The notes under the pieces are model-generated. The model made no database searches and had not been told where the DNA came from. It saw only the letters and a program-made list of their open reading frames with translations. Both the position numbers and the translations under genes were made by a program. Below, piece after piece: positions 51,823 through 60,777 of a stretch of 64,000 nt of DNA; positions within the stretch are counted from its first letter, which is position 1, and each line of letters opens with the position of its first letter. Source of the stretch: Phytohabitans maris (GTDB taxonomy: Bacteria; Actinomycetota; Actinomycetes; Mycobacteriales; Micromonosporaceae); the NCBI RefSeq assembly GCF_031085175.1, contig NZ_JAVHUY010000012.1, forward strand, positions 159,224 through 223,223. Direction: 5' to 3'.

Positions 51823-52040
51823 CGGCTCTCTCCTTCCGCACCGATCGACGAATGCGGCAAGCGTACGTCCCGCGGGCCACCGGCGTCCGGCCCGGCCAGC
51901 GCGGCCGGATCGAACGCGCAGGTGCCCGAGACGTGTCGTTGGGCACCTCGGTGGCGCGTGATGCCCGCTCAAGTGACAAGATGGCCGGGGGATTTCACAG
52001 CGTAGACCCGCGTAGCAACGATGCGACCTGGGAGTTGAAT

Positions 52041-53420
52041 ATGAGCGGCGAGACCTTCGACGTAGTGATTCTCGGAGGCGGCAGCGGCGGTTATGCCACA
52101 GCCCTGCGGGCCGCACAACTGGACCTATCGGTCGCTCTTATCGAAAAGGACAAGGTCGGCGGCACCTGCCTGCACCGCGGCTGTATCCCCACCAAGGCCC
52201 TCCTGCACGCCGGCGAGGTCGCCGACCAGACCCGGGAGTCCGACGCGTTCGGCATCAAGGCCGAGCTCATCGGCATCGACATGGCGGGTGTCAACGCGTA
52301 CAAGGACGGCGTCGTCGCCAAGCTCTACAAGGGGCTCCAGGGCCTGATCAAGTCCGCCAAGATCACGTACGTGGAGGGCACCGGCCGCCTCGTCGCGCCG
52401 GACACGGTGGAGGTCGACGGCACCCGCTACATCGGTCGCCACGTCGTGCTGGCCACCGGGTCGTACTCGCGGACGCTCCCCGGCCTCGACCTGGACGGCC
52501 AGCGGGTCATCTCCAGCGAGCACGCGCTCACCCTCGACCGCGTCCCCACCTCGGCGATCGTGCTGGGCGGCGGCGTGATCGGCGTCGAGTTCGCCAGCGC
52601 GTGGCGTTCGCTCGGCAGTGACGTCACGATCGTCGAGGCGCTCCCCCGGCTGCTCGCCGCCGAGGACGAGGAGGCTTCGAAGGCCGTCGAGCGGGCATTC
52701 CGCAAGCGTGGTATCGGCTTCAAGACTGGCAAGCCCTTCGAAAAGGTCGAGTCGACCGAGGGAGGTGTCCGGGTGACGATCGCCGGCGGTGAGACGCTCG
52801 AGGCCGAGCTCCTGCTGGTCGCGGTCGGCCGCGGCCCGACGACGGCCGGCCTCGGCTACGAGGAGCAGGGCGTCACGATGGAGCGCGGCTTCGTCCTGAC
52901 CGACGAGCGGCTGCGCACCAGCGTTCCCAACGTCTTCGCGGTCGGCGACATCGTGCCCGGCCTCCAGCTCGCGCACCGCGGCTTCCAGCAGGGCATCTTC
53001 GTGGCCGAGGAGATCGCGGGCAAAAACCCGGCGCCCATCGACGAGGCGGGCATCCCGCGGGTCACGTACTCGGACCCCGAGGTCGCCTCGATGGGCCTGA
53101 CCGAGGCGAAGGCCAAGGAGAAGTACGGCGCCGACAAGGTGCAGGCGTACAACTACAACCTCGGCGGCAACGGCAAGAGCCAGATCCTGCGCACCCAGGG
53201 CTTCGTCAAGCTGGTCCGGGTGGCGGACGGCCCGGTGGTCGGGGTGCACATGGTCGGCGCCCGGGTCGGCGAGCTGATCGGCGAGGCGCAGCTCATCTAC
53301 AACTGGGAGGCCTACCCGGCCGAGGTCGCCCAGCTCGTGCACGCACACCCGACGCAAAACGAGGCGCTCGGCGAGGCCCACCTCGCGCTCGCGGGCAAGC
53401 CGCTGCACGCACACGCCTGA
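52041..53420 (+). CDS. lpdA: Dihydrolipoyl dehydrogenase
   Basis: This 459-residue flavoprotein reoxidises dihydrolipoyl groups of 2-oxoacid dehydrogenases (E3). It has the FAD motif GGGSGGYA (12-19), redox disulfide Cys43/Cys48 in GGTCLHRGCIPTKALL, the NAD motif VLGGGVIGVEFA and the C-terminal catalytic pair His436/Glu441 in HAHPTQNE. ATG 52041 has GGGAG 6 bases upstream. The E2 gene follows after 40 bases on the same strand. In M. tuberculosis lpdC lies elsewhere, so the E3-E2 pairing here is a local arrangement (from memory). Confidence 0.95.
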   Translation: MSGETFDVVILGGGSGGYATALRAAQLDLSVALIEKDKVGGTCLHRGCIPTKALLHAGEVADQTRESDAFGIKAELIGIDMAGVNAYKDGVVAKLYKGLQGLIKSAKITYVEGTGRLVAPDTVEVDGTRYIGRHVVLATGSYSRTLPGLDLDGQRVISSEHALTLDRVPTSAIVLGGGVIGVEFASAWRSLGSDVTIVEALPRLLAAEDEEASKAVERAFRKRGIGFKTGKPFEKVESTEGGVRVTIAGGETLEAELLLVAVGRGPTTAGLGYEEQGVTMERGFVLTDERLRTSVPNVFAVGDIVPGLQLAHRGFQQGIFVAEEIAGKNPAPIDEAGIPRVTYSDPEVASMGLTEAKAKEKYGADKVQAYNYNLGGNGKSQILRTQGFVKLVRVADGPVVGVHMVGARVGELIGEAQLIYNWEAYPAEVAQLVHAHPTQNEALGEAHLALAGKPLHAHA

Positions 53421-53460
53421 TTAGAGTTTTCCCGCGGAGCCTTTGAAGGAGTCTGGAAAG

Positions 53461-55308
53461 ATGCCGGTATCCGTCCCCATGCCCCGCCTGGGCGAGAGCG
53501 TCACCGAGGGCACCATCACTCGCTGGCTGAAGCAGGAGGGCGACCGCGTCGAGGTCGACGAGCCGTTGCTCGAGGTCTCCACCGACAAGGTCGACACCGA
53601 GATCCCGTCGCCCGCCGCCGGCGTGCTGACCCGGATCGTCGTGCACGAGGACGAGACCGCCGAGGTCGGCGCCGAGCTTGCCGTCATCTCCGGCGACGAC
53701 GAGGGCTCGGGTGCCGCGCCGACCGAGACCCCGCAGGAGACGCAGCAGCCGGAGGCCGCCGCGCCCGCTCCGCAGGAGGCCCCCGCCCAGCCTTCCCGGC
53801 AGGAGCCGGCTCCCGTGCAGGCCGTGGCCGCCCCGCCGGCGCAGCAGCCCACCGGCCAGGACGAGACGCCCGCCCAGCAGCAGGGTGGTGGCGAGCCCGG
53901 CGCGAGCGGCGGCACCACGGTCGTGAAGATGCCGGCGCTCGGCGAGAGCGTCACCGAGGGCACGGTGACCCGCTGGCTCAAGCAGGTCGGCGAAAACGTC
54001 GACCTCGACGAGCCGCTGCTGGAGGTCTCCACCGACAAGGTCGACACCGAGATCCCGTCGCCCGCCGGCGGCACGCTCCTGGAGATCAAGGTCCAGCAGG
54101 ACGAGACCGCCGACGTCGGCGCCGACCTGGCCGTGATCGGCTCGGCTGGGGTCCCGGCCGAGGGCCACGCGACCGAGTCCGCCCCGCCGCCCGCCGTCGA
54201 GGCGGTCAAGGCGGAAGCCACGCCCACCCCCCAGCCCAAGCCCGCCCCGCAGCCGCAGGCGCAGCCCGCCCCGCCGGCCCCGACGCCCGCTCCGGCTCCG
54301 CAGGCCCAGCCGCAGCCGAGCGGCGTGGGCGCCCGCACCGCGCAGGCCAACGGTGGCGACACCGCGTACGTGACGCCGCTGGTCCGCAAGCTCGCCAGCG
54401 AGCACAAGGTCGACCTCGCCACGCTCAACGGCACCGGCGTCGGCGGCCGCATCCGCAAGCAGGACGTACTGGAGGCGGCGGAGAAGGCGAAGGCGGCCGC
54501 CGCGGCACCGGCACCCGCTCCGGCCCAGCCGGCGGCGCAGGCCGCGCCCGCTCCCGCGCCGGCCAAGGCCGAGCCGAGCCCGCTGCGTGGCCGCACCGAA
54601 AAGCTGACCCGCACCCGCATCTCCATCGCCAAGCGGATGTACGAGTCGCTCCAGTCCTCGGCGCAGCTCACCACCGTGGTCGAGGTCGACGTCACCAGGA
54701 TCGCCCGGCTGCGGCAGCAGGCCAAGGGGACGTTCCAGCAGCAGCACGGCGTCAAGCTCTCGTTCCTGCCGTTCTTCGCGGTGGCGGCGGTCGAGGCGCT
54801 CCGGCGGTACCCGATCGTCAACGCCTCGATCGACCTCGACGGCGGCACGGTCACCTACCCGGAGGGCGAGCACCTGGGCATCGCGGTCGACACCGAGCGT
54901 GGCCTGCTCGTGCCGGTGATCCGGGACGCCGGCGACCTCAACCTCGCCGGCCTGGCCCGGCGCATCGCCGACCTGGCCGAGCGCACCCGCACCAACAAGA
55001 TCAGCCCGGACGAGATCTCCGGCGCCACCTTCACGATCACCAACACCGGCAGCCGTGGCGCGCTCTTCGACACCCCGATCGTGCCGAAGCCGCAGTCCGC
55101 GATCCTCGGCACCGGCGCGGTGGTCAAACGGGCGGTCGTGGTCGACGACCCCGACCTCGGCGAGGTCATCACGCCCCGCTCGATGTGCTACCTCGCGCTG
55201 TCGTACGACCACCGGATCATCGACGGCGCCGACGCCGCCCGCTTCCTGAGCGCGGTGAAGGAGCGCCTGGAGGCCGGCCACTTCGAGCCCGACCTGGGTC
55301 TCGCCTGA
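53461..55308 (+). CDS. sucB: Dihydrolipoamide acyltransferase (E2) with two lipoyl domains
   Basis: The 615 residues run: lipoyl domain 1 (Lys43 in [11 protein letters not shown]), Pro/Ala/Gln linker, lipoyl domain 2 (Lys193, same motif), linker, peripheral-subunit-binding domain (about 303-340, [20 protein letters not shown]) and the catalytic domain with [11 protein letters not shown] (His584). The two-lipoyl form is that of the actinobacterial E2 that serves pyruvate dehydrogenase (DlaT), although it is often named SucB. The start at 53461 has AAGGAG 8-9 bases upstream. It depends on lipB (and lipA) for lipoylation. Confidence 0.94.
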   Translation: MPVSVPMPRLGESVTEGTITRWLKQEGDRVEVDEPLLEVSTDKVDTEIPSPAAGVLTRIVVHEDETAEVGAELAVISGDDEGSGAAPTETPQETQQPEAAAPAPQEAPAQPSRQEPAPVQAVAAPPAQQPTGQDETPAQQQGGGEPGASGGTTVVKMPALGESVTEGTVTRWLKQVGENVDLDEPLLEVSTDKVDTEIPSPAGGTLLEIKVQQDETADVGADLAVIGSAGVPAEGHATESAPPPAVEAVKAEATPTPQPKPAPQPQAQPAPPAPTPAPAPQAQPQPSGVGARTAQANGGDTAYVTPLVRKLASEHKVDLATLNGTGVGGRIRKQDVLEAAEKAKAAAAAPAPAPAQPAAQAAPAPAPAKAEPSPLRGRTEKLTRTRISIAKRMYESLQSSAQLTTVVEVDVTRIARLRQQAKGTFQQQHGVKLSFLPFFAVAAVEALRRYPIVNASIDLDGGTVTYPEGEHLGIAVDTERGLLVPVIRDAGDLNLAGLARRIADLAERTRTNKISPDEISGATFTITNTGSRGALFDTPIVPKPQSAILGTGAVVKRAVVVDDPDLGEVITPRSMCYLALSYDHRIIDGADAARFLSAVKERLEAGHFEPDLGLA

Positions 55309-55315
55309 TCCGCCC

Positions 55316-56218
55316 ATGCGGGTCGTGATCTCGGGGGCGTCCGGCTTCCTCGGGGGACGCCTGACCCGGTGGCTCACCGAAAACGGCCACCAGGTCACGC
55401 GGCTCGTGCGGCGGCCGGGCGCCGGCTCCGGCGAGATCCCCTGGGATCCGGCGGCCGGCACGCTCGACCCGGCCGCGCTCGCGCCGCACGACGCCGTGGT
55501 CAACCTCTCCGGCGCCAACATCGGCGACCGTCGCTGGACCGAGCACTACAAGCAGGTGCTGACCTCCAGCCGGGTCGACACCACCGGCACGCTCGCCCGC
55601 GCGCTGGCCGCGCTCCCCGCCGGTGAACGTCCCGGCACGCTGGTCAACGTCGGTGGCATCAACTGGTACGGCGACACCGGCGAGCACACCGTCGACGAGC
55701 AGTCCCCGCCCGGCACCGGCTTCCTCGCCGACCTCTGCAAGGTCTGGGAGGCGGCCACCGCCCCGGCCGAGGAGGCGGGGGTGCGGGTCGTGCGGCTGCG
55801 CAGCGGCACTCCCCTGCACCGCGACGGCGGCTACCTCAAGCCGCAGATGCTCCCGTTTCGACTGGGGGTCGGCGGCAAGCTGGGCAACGGCCGGCAGTGG
55901 ATGCCGTGGGTCTCGATGGTCGACTGGCTGCGGGGCGTGACGTTCCTGCTGGAGCACGCCGACATCGCCGGCCCGGTCAACCTGGTCTCCCCGCGGTCCG
56001 TGCGCAACGCCGAGTTCACCAAGGAGTTCGGGGCGGCGCTGCACCGGCCGGTGGTGATGCCGATCCCGGCGTTCGCGCTGCGGGTGGCGCTCGGCGGTCT
56101 GAGCACCGAGGCGCTGGCGAGCGTCCGGGCCCGGCCGGGCGTACTGCTGGAGGCCGGCTTCACGTTCCGGCAGCCGGGCGTACGAGAGGCGCTCGAGGCG
56201 GCGTTGCACGACCGCTGA
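55316..56218 (+). CDS. TIGR01777-family SDR epimerase-like protein
   Basis: This 300-residue extended SDR-fold protein has the Rossmann motif GASGFLG (7-13). VVNLSGANIGDRRWTEHYKQ and the WYGDTG segment are typical of TIGR01777 proteins, as is the C-terminal DUF1731-like region (GAALHRPVVMPIPAFALRVA, EALASVRARPGVLLEAGF). The function is unknown. It follows the E2 gene by 7 bases, the same order as Rv2215-Rv2216 in M. tuberculosis (from memory). Its last 59 bases overlap the convergent flavin oxidoreductase gene. Confidence 0.88.
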   Translation: MRVVISGASGFLGGRLTRWLTENGHQVTRLVRRPGAGSGEIPWDPAAGTLDPAALAPHDAVVNLSGANIGDRRWTEHYKQVLTSSRVDTTGTLARALAALPAGERPGTLVNVGGINWYGDTGEHTVDEQSPPGTGFLADLCKVWEAATAPAEEAGVRVVRLRSGTPLHRDGGYLKPQMLPFRLGVGGKLGNGRQWMPWVSMVDWLRGVTFLLEHADIAGPVNLVSPRSVRNAEFTKEFGAALHRPVVMPIPAFALRVALGGLSTEALASVRARPGVLLEAGFTFRQPGVREALEAALHDR

Positions 56219-57164
56219 CCCCCGCGCCGCCTGGTGGGCCAGCGGCCAGCAGGGGCAGCACCTCCACGCCCAGTGCCGCGATCAGCTCCAGCGTGGCCGT
56301 GCGGTCGCCGGCCGCCTCCACCATCAGCAGCACCCGGGACGCGCCGGTGGCCAGCAGCCCTTCGGCGACCTCCGCCGGCGGGCCGATCGGGCTGGTCCGG
56401 ATCAGGTGCTCGGCGTACCCGTCGGTGTCGCGGGGTGGCCCGCCGTCGAGCCGCACGTACCCGCGGGTGGTGGCCAGCCACGGCCGCAACGTGCGGCGGA
56501 GCCGGACCTCCGCGGCGGGCCGGCTCTCCCCCAGCGCCACCAGCCGCGCGACCGCGTGCTCCACATCGGACGGCCCGTACCGGTCGAGCAGCGGGACCGG
56601 GTCGTCGTGCACGCCGAGCAGCAGCGGCAGCCCGCGCGCGGCCGCGAGGTCTACGGTGGACGGTGAGGTGGCGGCGACCCACACCGGCAGCGGCCGGGGC
56701 GGCCGGGGCACCACGGCCACCTCGCGAAACCCGAAGTGCCGCCCGGCGGCGCCCACGGTCGGGCGGCCGGAGACCCAGTCGAGCAGCAGGTCGAGCGACT
56801 CGGCGAAGCCCCGCTCGTAGCGGTCCAGCCCGGTGCCGAAGACCTCCAGGTCGACCCAGGGGCCGCCGCGCCCCACGCCGAGCTTGAAGCGCCCGCCGGA
56901 CGCCTCGTCCAGCAGCACCGCCTCCTCGCCGAGCGCGACCGGGTGCCGGTTGGAGAGCACGCACGCGGCGGTGCCCACGGTGAGCCGGCCGGTGCGGCCC
57001 AGGATCACGCCGGCCAGCGCGGTGGCGGAGGGGCAGCGCCCGTACTCGATGAAGTGGTGCTCGGCGAGCCAGACCCCGGCGAACCCGGCGGCCTCCGCGG
57101 CGACCGCGTACTCCACGGTCGCCGCGGTGCCATGCGCGCTGAGCAAAAATAAATCGGCGATCAC
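56160..57164 (-). CDS. LLM-class flavin-dependent oxidoreductase
   Basis: This 334-residue protein of the bacterial luciferase/F420-type TIM-barrel family has VWLAEHHFIEYGRCPSATAL near residue 32, GTAACVLSNRHPVALGEEAV and LLDEASGGRFKLGVGRGGPW, then PRPLPVWVAATSP. Cofactor (FMN or F420) and substrate are not evident. GTG 57164 directly follows a TACAGT box on the minus strand, so the true start could be slightly downstream. The C-terminal ~30 residues lie in the overlap with the convergent gene and look less conserved. Confidence 0.87.
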   Translation of the reverse strand: MIADLFLLSAHGTAATVEYAVAAEAAGFAGVWLAEHHFIEYGRCPSATALAGVILGRTGRLTVGTAACVLSNRHPVALGEEAVLLDEASGGRFKLGVGRGGPWVDLEVFGTGLDRYERGFAESLDLLLDWVSGRPTVGAAGRHFGFREVAVVPRPPRPLPVWVAATSPSTVDLAAARGLPLLLGVHDDPVPLLDRYGPSDVEHAVARLVALGESRPAAEVRLRRTLRPWLATTRGYVRLDGGPPRDTDGYAEHLIRTSPIGPPAEVAEGLLATGASRVLLMVEAAGDRTATLELIAALGVEVLPLLAAGPPGGAGVSGRATPPRAPLVRPAAGT

Positions 57165-57176
57165 ACTGTAGGTGCG

Positions 57177-57569
57177 CTAGCAGTCGCGGAGTTCAGGCGA
57201 CTGGTTGCGGATCTGGGCCACCGGCGAGATGAAGTCCTGGTACGTCTCGCCGCCGACCGCGGACAGCTTGAACGCGGCCACCCGGTGGCAGTTCTGGAAC
57301 GCCAGCTTCACGCCGAAGTGCCGCTCCAGACCGCCCCGGATCGCGTCGCTGGCGAGCGCCCGCAGCAGCTGGCCACGCTCCTTTTCGCTCGGCGGCGGGA
57401 CGGCGTGGTCGGCAAACTCGGCGGTCGTCTCGGCCGAGCGGGCGGCGACGTCGGAGACGACCGCCCACGCGTACGGCAGCGACTCGCGCACGCACGCGAC
57501 GAACTCGGCGTCGTCGACCTGGCCGCTCTCGGCGCGCTCCAGCAGGGCGGCGGGTACGTCGAGGGACAT
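57177..57569 (-). CDS. Small conserved actinobacterial protein (SCO5389-like)
   Basis: This 130-residue soluble protein starts MSLDVPAALLERAESGQVDD and contains VRESLPYAWAVVSDVAARSA, RHFGVKLAFQNCHRVAAFKL and ends SPVAQIRNQSPELRDC. I recall a Streptomyces family of this kind (SCO5389-like) with no known function. AAGGAG lies 5 bases before the ATG. It lies downstream of the CooC-type ATPase on the same strand, separated by a three-copy hairpin repeat, so its expression may depend on read-through. Confidence 0.75.
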   Translation of the reverse strand: MSLDVPAALLERAESGQVDDAEFVACVRESLPYAWAVVSDVAARSAETTAEFADHAVPPPSEKERGQLLRALASDAIRGGLERHFGVKLAFQNCHRVAAFKLSAVGGETYQDFISPVAQIRNQSPELRDC

Positions 57570-57580
57570 TCTTTCTCCTT

Positions 57581-57735
57581 ACTGTCCTGGGCGGGACGCC
57601 CGCTTCGCGGGCGGCACCGCCGCAACTGTCCTGAGCGGGGGACGCCCGCTTTGCGGGCGGCGTCGCGTCCTTTTCACGGGCGGACGCCGCGACTGTCCTT
57701 GGCGGTGTCGCCCACATGGGTGGGCGGCGCCGCCG
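57581..57735. repeat. Three-copy hairpin repeat in the ATPase-SCO5389-like operon
   Basis: Units beginning ACTGTCCT at 57581, 57625 and 57692 each carry an inverted repeat such as ACGCCCGC-ttcg-GCGGGCGGC or TCGCCCAC-atg-GTGGGCGGC. Read on the minus strand this gives successive stem-loops between the ATPase stop and the next ribosome site. They could attenuate transcription or protect the upstream mRNA. Confidence 0.65.
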
Positions 57736-57739
57736 GAGC

Positions 57740-58699
57740 TCAGTGGACCAGCGTTTCTGGCCCGAGCACGAAGTCCGGATCGACCTGGTCGGCGAGGTCC
57801 TCGCCCACCTTGTCGTTGGCCCAGGCGGTCGCGTTGCGCAGGTGAAACTCCACCGCCTGCCGGGTGTAGGTGGCCCACTCCTTCCGACAAGCATCGACGG
57901 CTTTACGCATCGTGTCCAGAGCGTCACGGTTAGCGCTCTCCAGGGCGGAGAGCGGTCGCGGCCGGCCCCGCTCCGCCGCCTTCATGTACGCCGAGCGCCC
58001 CACCCAGGTCAGCAGGTCGCCGCCGACGTGCTCGCGCAGGAAGTCCACATCGGACTCGTCGTCGACCTTGTTGCCCACCACGTGGACCCGAACGCCGAAG
58101 TCCCGCGCGTAGCCCACGTACTGCCGGTAGACGCCCACGCTGCGCAGCGTCGGCTCGCACACCAGGAACGTGGCGTCGAAGCGGGTGAAGAGCCCGGAGG
58201 CGAACGAGTCGGCGCCGGCCGTCATGTCCACCACGACGTACTCCCCCGGGCCGTCGACCAGGTGGTTGAGCAGCAGCTCGACCGCGCCGACCTTGGAGTG
58301 GTAGCAGGCGACGCCCAGGTCCTCCGTCGCGAACGGCCCGGTCACCGCGAGCCGGATGCCACCCACCTCGCGGACCAGCGCGTCGTAGATCGGGTTGGCC
58401 CCGGTGATCGACAGCAACCGCGAGCCGGGCCCGGGCGGCGTGGTCTTGACCATGGCCGCGGCCGACGAGATCCGGGGGTTGCTCCCGCGCAGGTACTCCT
58501 TGATCTCGGTCAGGTGGTCGCCGAGCGCGGGCAGCAGCACCGCCTCGTCCTCGGCGGCACCGAGCGCGGCGGCGAGGTGTTGGTTGATATCCGCGTCGAT
58601 GGCGAGCAGCGGCGCGCCGCCGCCGGCCAGATGGCGGGCGAAGAGGGCGGCCAGCGTGGTCTTGCCACTGCCGCCCTTTCCGACAAGGGCGATTTTCAC
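57740..58699 (-). CDS. CooC/MinD-type P-loop ATPase
   Basis: This 319-residue SIMIBI-class ATPase has the deviant Walker A GKGGSGKTT (7-15), LLAIDADINQHLAAAL (Walker A'-like Asp) and YVVVDMTAGADSFAS (Walker B/switch). VHVVGNKVDDESDVDFL is the guanine/adenine-recognition-like segment. Relatives insert nickel or move membrane-linked cargo; neither role is shown here. The frame runs directly to TGA at 57740. It is the first gene of an operon with the SCO5389-like gene and is divergent from a large membrane protein. Confidence 0.85.
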   Translation of the reverse strand: MKIALVGKGGSGKTTLAALFARHLAGGGAPLLAIDADINQHLAAALGAAEDEAVLLPALGDHLTEIKEYLRGSNPRISSAAAMVKTTPPGPGSRLLSITGANPIYDALVREVGGIRLAVTGPFATEDLGVACYHSKVGAVELLLNHLVDGPGEYVVVDMTAGADSFASGLFTRFDATFLVCEPTLRSVGVYRQYVGYARDFGVRVHVVGNKVDDESDVDFLREHVGGDLLTWVGRSAYMKAAERGRPRPLSALESANRDALDTMRKAVDACRKEWATYTRQAVEFHLRNATAWANDKVGEDLADQVDPDFVLGPETLVH

Positions 58700-58794
58700 G
58701 GTACGGGGCTCCTTGGGCTCTCTTTCTGTTGGTCGTATTGGATGTCATTTCCAATAGCAGCGCAAGCACTTTCGGGCGTGTCGTCCCGGATTGA

Positions 58795-58800
58795 TAAGGT
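58795..58800 (+). promoter_or_regulatory. -10-like box TAAGGT, leaderless context
   Basis: TAAGGT ends 8 bases before GTG 58809 and supports that start over one at 58791, which would overlap the box. Confidence 0.35.
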
Positions 58801-58808
58801 GGCGGGCC

Positions 58809-60590
58809 GTGACCCTGACCGAGCCCGTGGCCGCGCCCGCCGACCCGCCGGCCCCCTCGCGCCGCCGGCCAGACCTCGTCGTCGCCGCGCTCGCGCTGGG
58901 GCTCGCCGTGCTGGTCACCGCCGGCCTCTGGGCCGACCCCGACCACCGCACCATCAAGGTCAACTCCAGTGACCAGGCGCTCTTCGAGTGGCTCCTGGCG
59001 TACGGCGCGCACGCGCTCACCCACGCCGAAAACCCGCTCTTCACCCACCTGATGAACGTCCCCGACGGGGTGAACCTCGCGGTCAACACCTCGATCACGG
59101 TGTACGCGATCGTCTTCGCCCCGCTCACGCTGCTGGCCGGGCCGCAGTGGTCGTTCGTGGTGATCCTCACGCTCAACCTGGCCGCGACGGCGTTCGCCTG
59201 GTACCTGCTGCTCTCCCGCGTCTTCCGCCTGCCGGTGCTCGCCTCGGCGGTCGGCGGCCTCTTCTGCGGCTTCGCGCCCGGCATGGTCTCGCACGCCAAC
59301 GCCCACCTCAACTGGACCGCCGGCTGGCTGGTACCGCTGCTGGTGTGGCGGGTGTTCGCGCTGCGCGAGCCGGGCCGCTGGCGGCGCAACGGGCTGATCC
59401 TCGGCGTACTCGTGGCGGTCGCGTTCTCCATCGCGGCCGAGGGGCTCTTCTTCACCGCGCTGGCGTGCGCGGTGTTCCTCGGCGTGTGGGCGTTCGCCCA
59501 GCGTGCCGAGGCCCGCGCCGCGCTGCCGTCGTTCGTGCGCGGGCTGGCGCTCACCGGCGGCGTGGCGCTCGTGCTGCTCTCGTACCCGTTGTGGCTGCAC
59601 TTCCTCGGCCCGCAGCGCTTCCACGGCACCGGCTTCGACCCGAACGTGCACAACGAGGACCTGGCCGCGTTCGCCGCGTTTCCGGAGCGCTCGCTGGCCG
59701 GGGCGGCCGGGCTGGAGACGGGTCTCGCGCCCAACCCCACCGAGGAGAACTCGTTCTTCGGCCTCCCGCTGCTCGCGCTCACGGTCGCCTGCTTCGTGCT
59801 GCTGTGGCGCCGCGCGGACGCCGGCCGCCGGGCGGTGCTGCGGGCGCTCGCGGTCACGGCCGGCGTGTTCTTCGTGCTGTCGCTGGGGCCGGAGCTCAAG
59901 GTCGACGAGCGGCTGACCGGCATCCCCCTGCCGTACGGCATGCTCGGCGGCCTGCCGATCTTCAACGCCGCGCTGCCGGCCCGGCTCGCGCTCGTGCTGA
60001 CCCCGCTGCTCGGCGTGCTGCTCGCGTACGCCCTGGCCGCCTTGGGCCGGCGCCCGGCGCCGGCCTGGTGGGGCGCGTTCGCCGTCGCGCTGTTGCCGCT
60101 CGTGCCGGTGCCGCTGCACACCTCCGAGTACGAGCCGATCCCGCGCTTCATCACCGCCGGCACCTGGCGCGAGTACGTCCACGACGGCGGTGTCCTGGCC
60201 CCGGTCCCGCCCACCTCCGACGTGCTGCCGGACGGGCAACGCTGGCAGACGTACGCGCTGGCGCACGGGCAGGGCGAGTTTCGCATCCCGGCCGGCTTCT
60301 TCCTCGGCCCCGGCGGCCCGGACGGCAAGGGCCGGATCGGACCGGTCCCCCGCCCCTCGGCCGACCTGCTCTTCGAGGTGGCCCGCACCGGCGTCGTACC
60401 GCCGATCACCGAGGCGGACCGGGCGGCCGCGCGCGAAGACCTGCGCTACTGGGGCGCGGAGGCCGTGGTGCTGGCCGACCGGGTGCACGGAGCGAAGTTT
60501 CCGGCGCACCCGGAAGCCCTGCTGCGCGCGACGACCGAGCTGCTCGGCCCGCCGCAACGGGTCGACGACGTGTGGCTCTGGCGCGTCTGA
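58809..60590 (+). CDS. Large polytopic membrane protein, possible glycosyltransferase-type
   Basis: This 593-residue protein has about ten to eleven membrane helices in residues 25-440, followed by an external-looking domain of about 150 residues. The first loop (SSDQALFEWLLAYGAHALTH, ENPLFTHLMNVPDG) is acidic and resembles the catalytic loop of GT-C glycosyltransferases that use polyprenyl-phosphate sugars; the match is by layout only. The C-terminal domain (DVLPDGQRWQTYALAHGQGE) may bind a glycan or lipid carrier. GTG 58809 is chosen from the TAAGGT box. The substrate and pathway are unknown. Confidence 0.75.
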   Translation: MTLTEPVAAPADPPAPSRRRPDLVVAALALGLAVLVTAGLWADPDHRTIKVNSSDQALFEWLLAYGAHALTHAENPLFTHLMNVPDGVNLAVNTSITVYAIVFAPLTLLAGPQWSFVVILTLNLAATAFAWYLLLSRVFRLPVLASAVGGLFCGFAPGMVSHANAHLNWTAGWLVPLLVWRVFALREPGRWRRNGLILGVLVAVAFSIAAEGLFFTALACAVFLGVWAFAQRAEARAALPSFVRGLALTGGVALVLLSYPLWLHFLGPQRFHGTGFDPNVHNEDLAAFAAFPERSLAGAAGLETGLAPNPTEENSFFGLPLLALTVACFVLLWRRADAGRRAVLRALAVTAGVFFVLSLGPELKVDERLTGIPLPYGMLGGLPIFNAALPARLALVLTPLLGVLLAYALAALGRRPAPAWWGAFAVALLPLVPVPLHTSEYEPIPRFITAGTWREYVHDGGVLAPVPPTSDVLPDGQRWQTYALAHGQGEFRIPAGFFLGPGGPDGKGRIGPVPRPSADLLFEVARTGVVPPITEADRAAAREDLRYWGAEAVVLADRVHGAKFPAHPEALLRATTELLGPPQRVDDVWLWRV

Positions 60591-60623
60591 CCGCCCCCAC
60601 GGATCCGAACTCCTGTGCGAAAC

Positions 60624-60717
60624 ACCTCCACGGGAGGCCCGACCGCTCCTGCGGCGGCGGGCGGACGAGCTCAAGGCATACCGCTTCCACTGGGAGTTGG
60701 ATCAGGAGGCCGCCTGA
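60624..60717 (+). pseudogene. Possible coding remnant upstream of lipB
   Basis: A frame ending at TGA 60717 reads LRRRADELKAYRFHWELDQE-AA with coding-like third positions, but it has no start codon near and no ribosome site. It looks like the end of a lost gene or a tiny gene with a rare start. The rest of the 187-base gap holds only a short CCTCC-acg-GGAGG hairpin. Confidence 0.2.
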
Positions 60718-60765
60718 GCGGCGACGTGAGCAGCGACACGCGGTGATCGGGCCCCTACCCGGGTT

Positions 60766-60771
60766 TAGGCT
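60766..60771 (+). promoter_or_regulatory. -10-like box TAGGCT for lipB, leaderless context
   Basis: TAGGCT ends 6 bases before the lipB GTG at 60778. Confidence 0.4.
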
Positions 60772-60777
60772 GGTGGC

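Noticed and set aside
57930..60674. A 914-codon minus-strand open frame over the membrane protein and part of the ATPase
   Set aside because: It lies antisense to a multi-helix membrane protein, and its C-terminal part is an out-of-frame reading of the CooC-type ATPase.
60615..60749. 44-codon frame from GTG 60615
   Set aside because: Poor third-position bias and no ribosome site; the other frame in this gap looks more coding-like.
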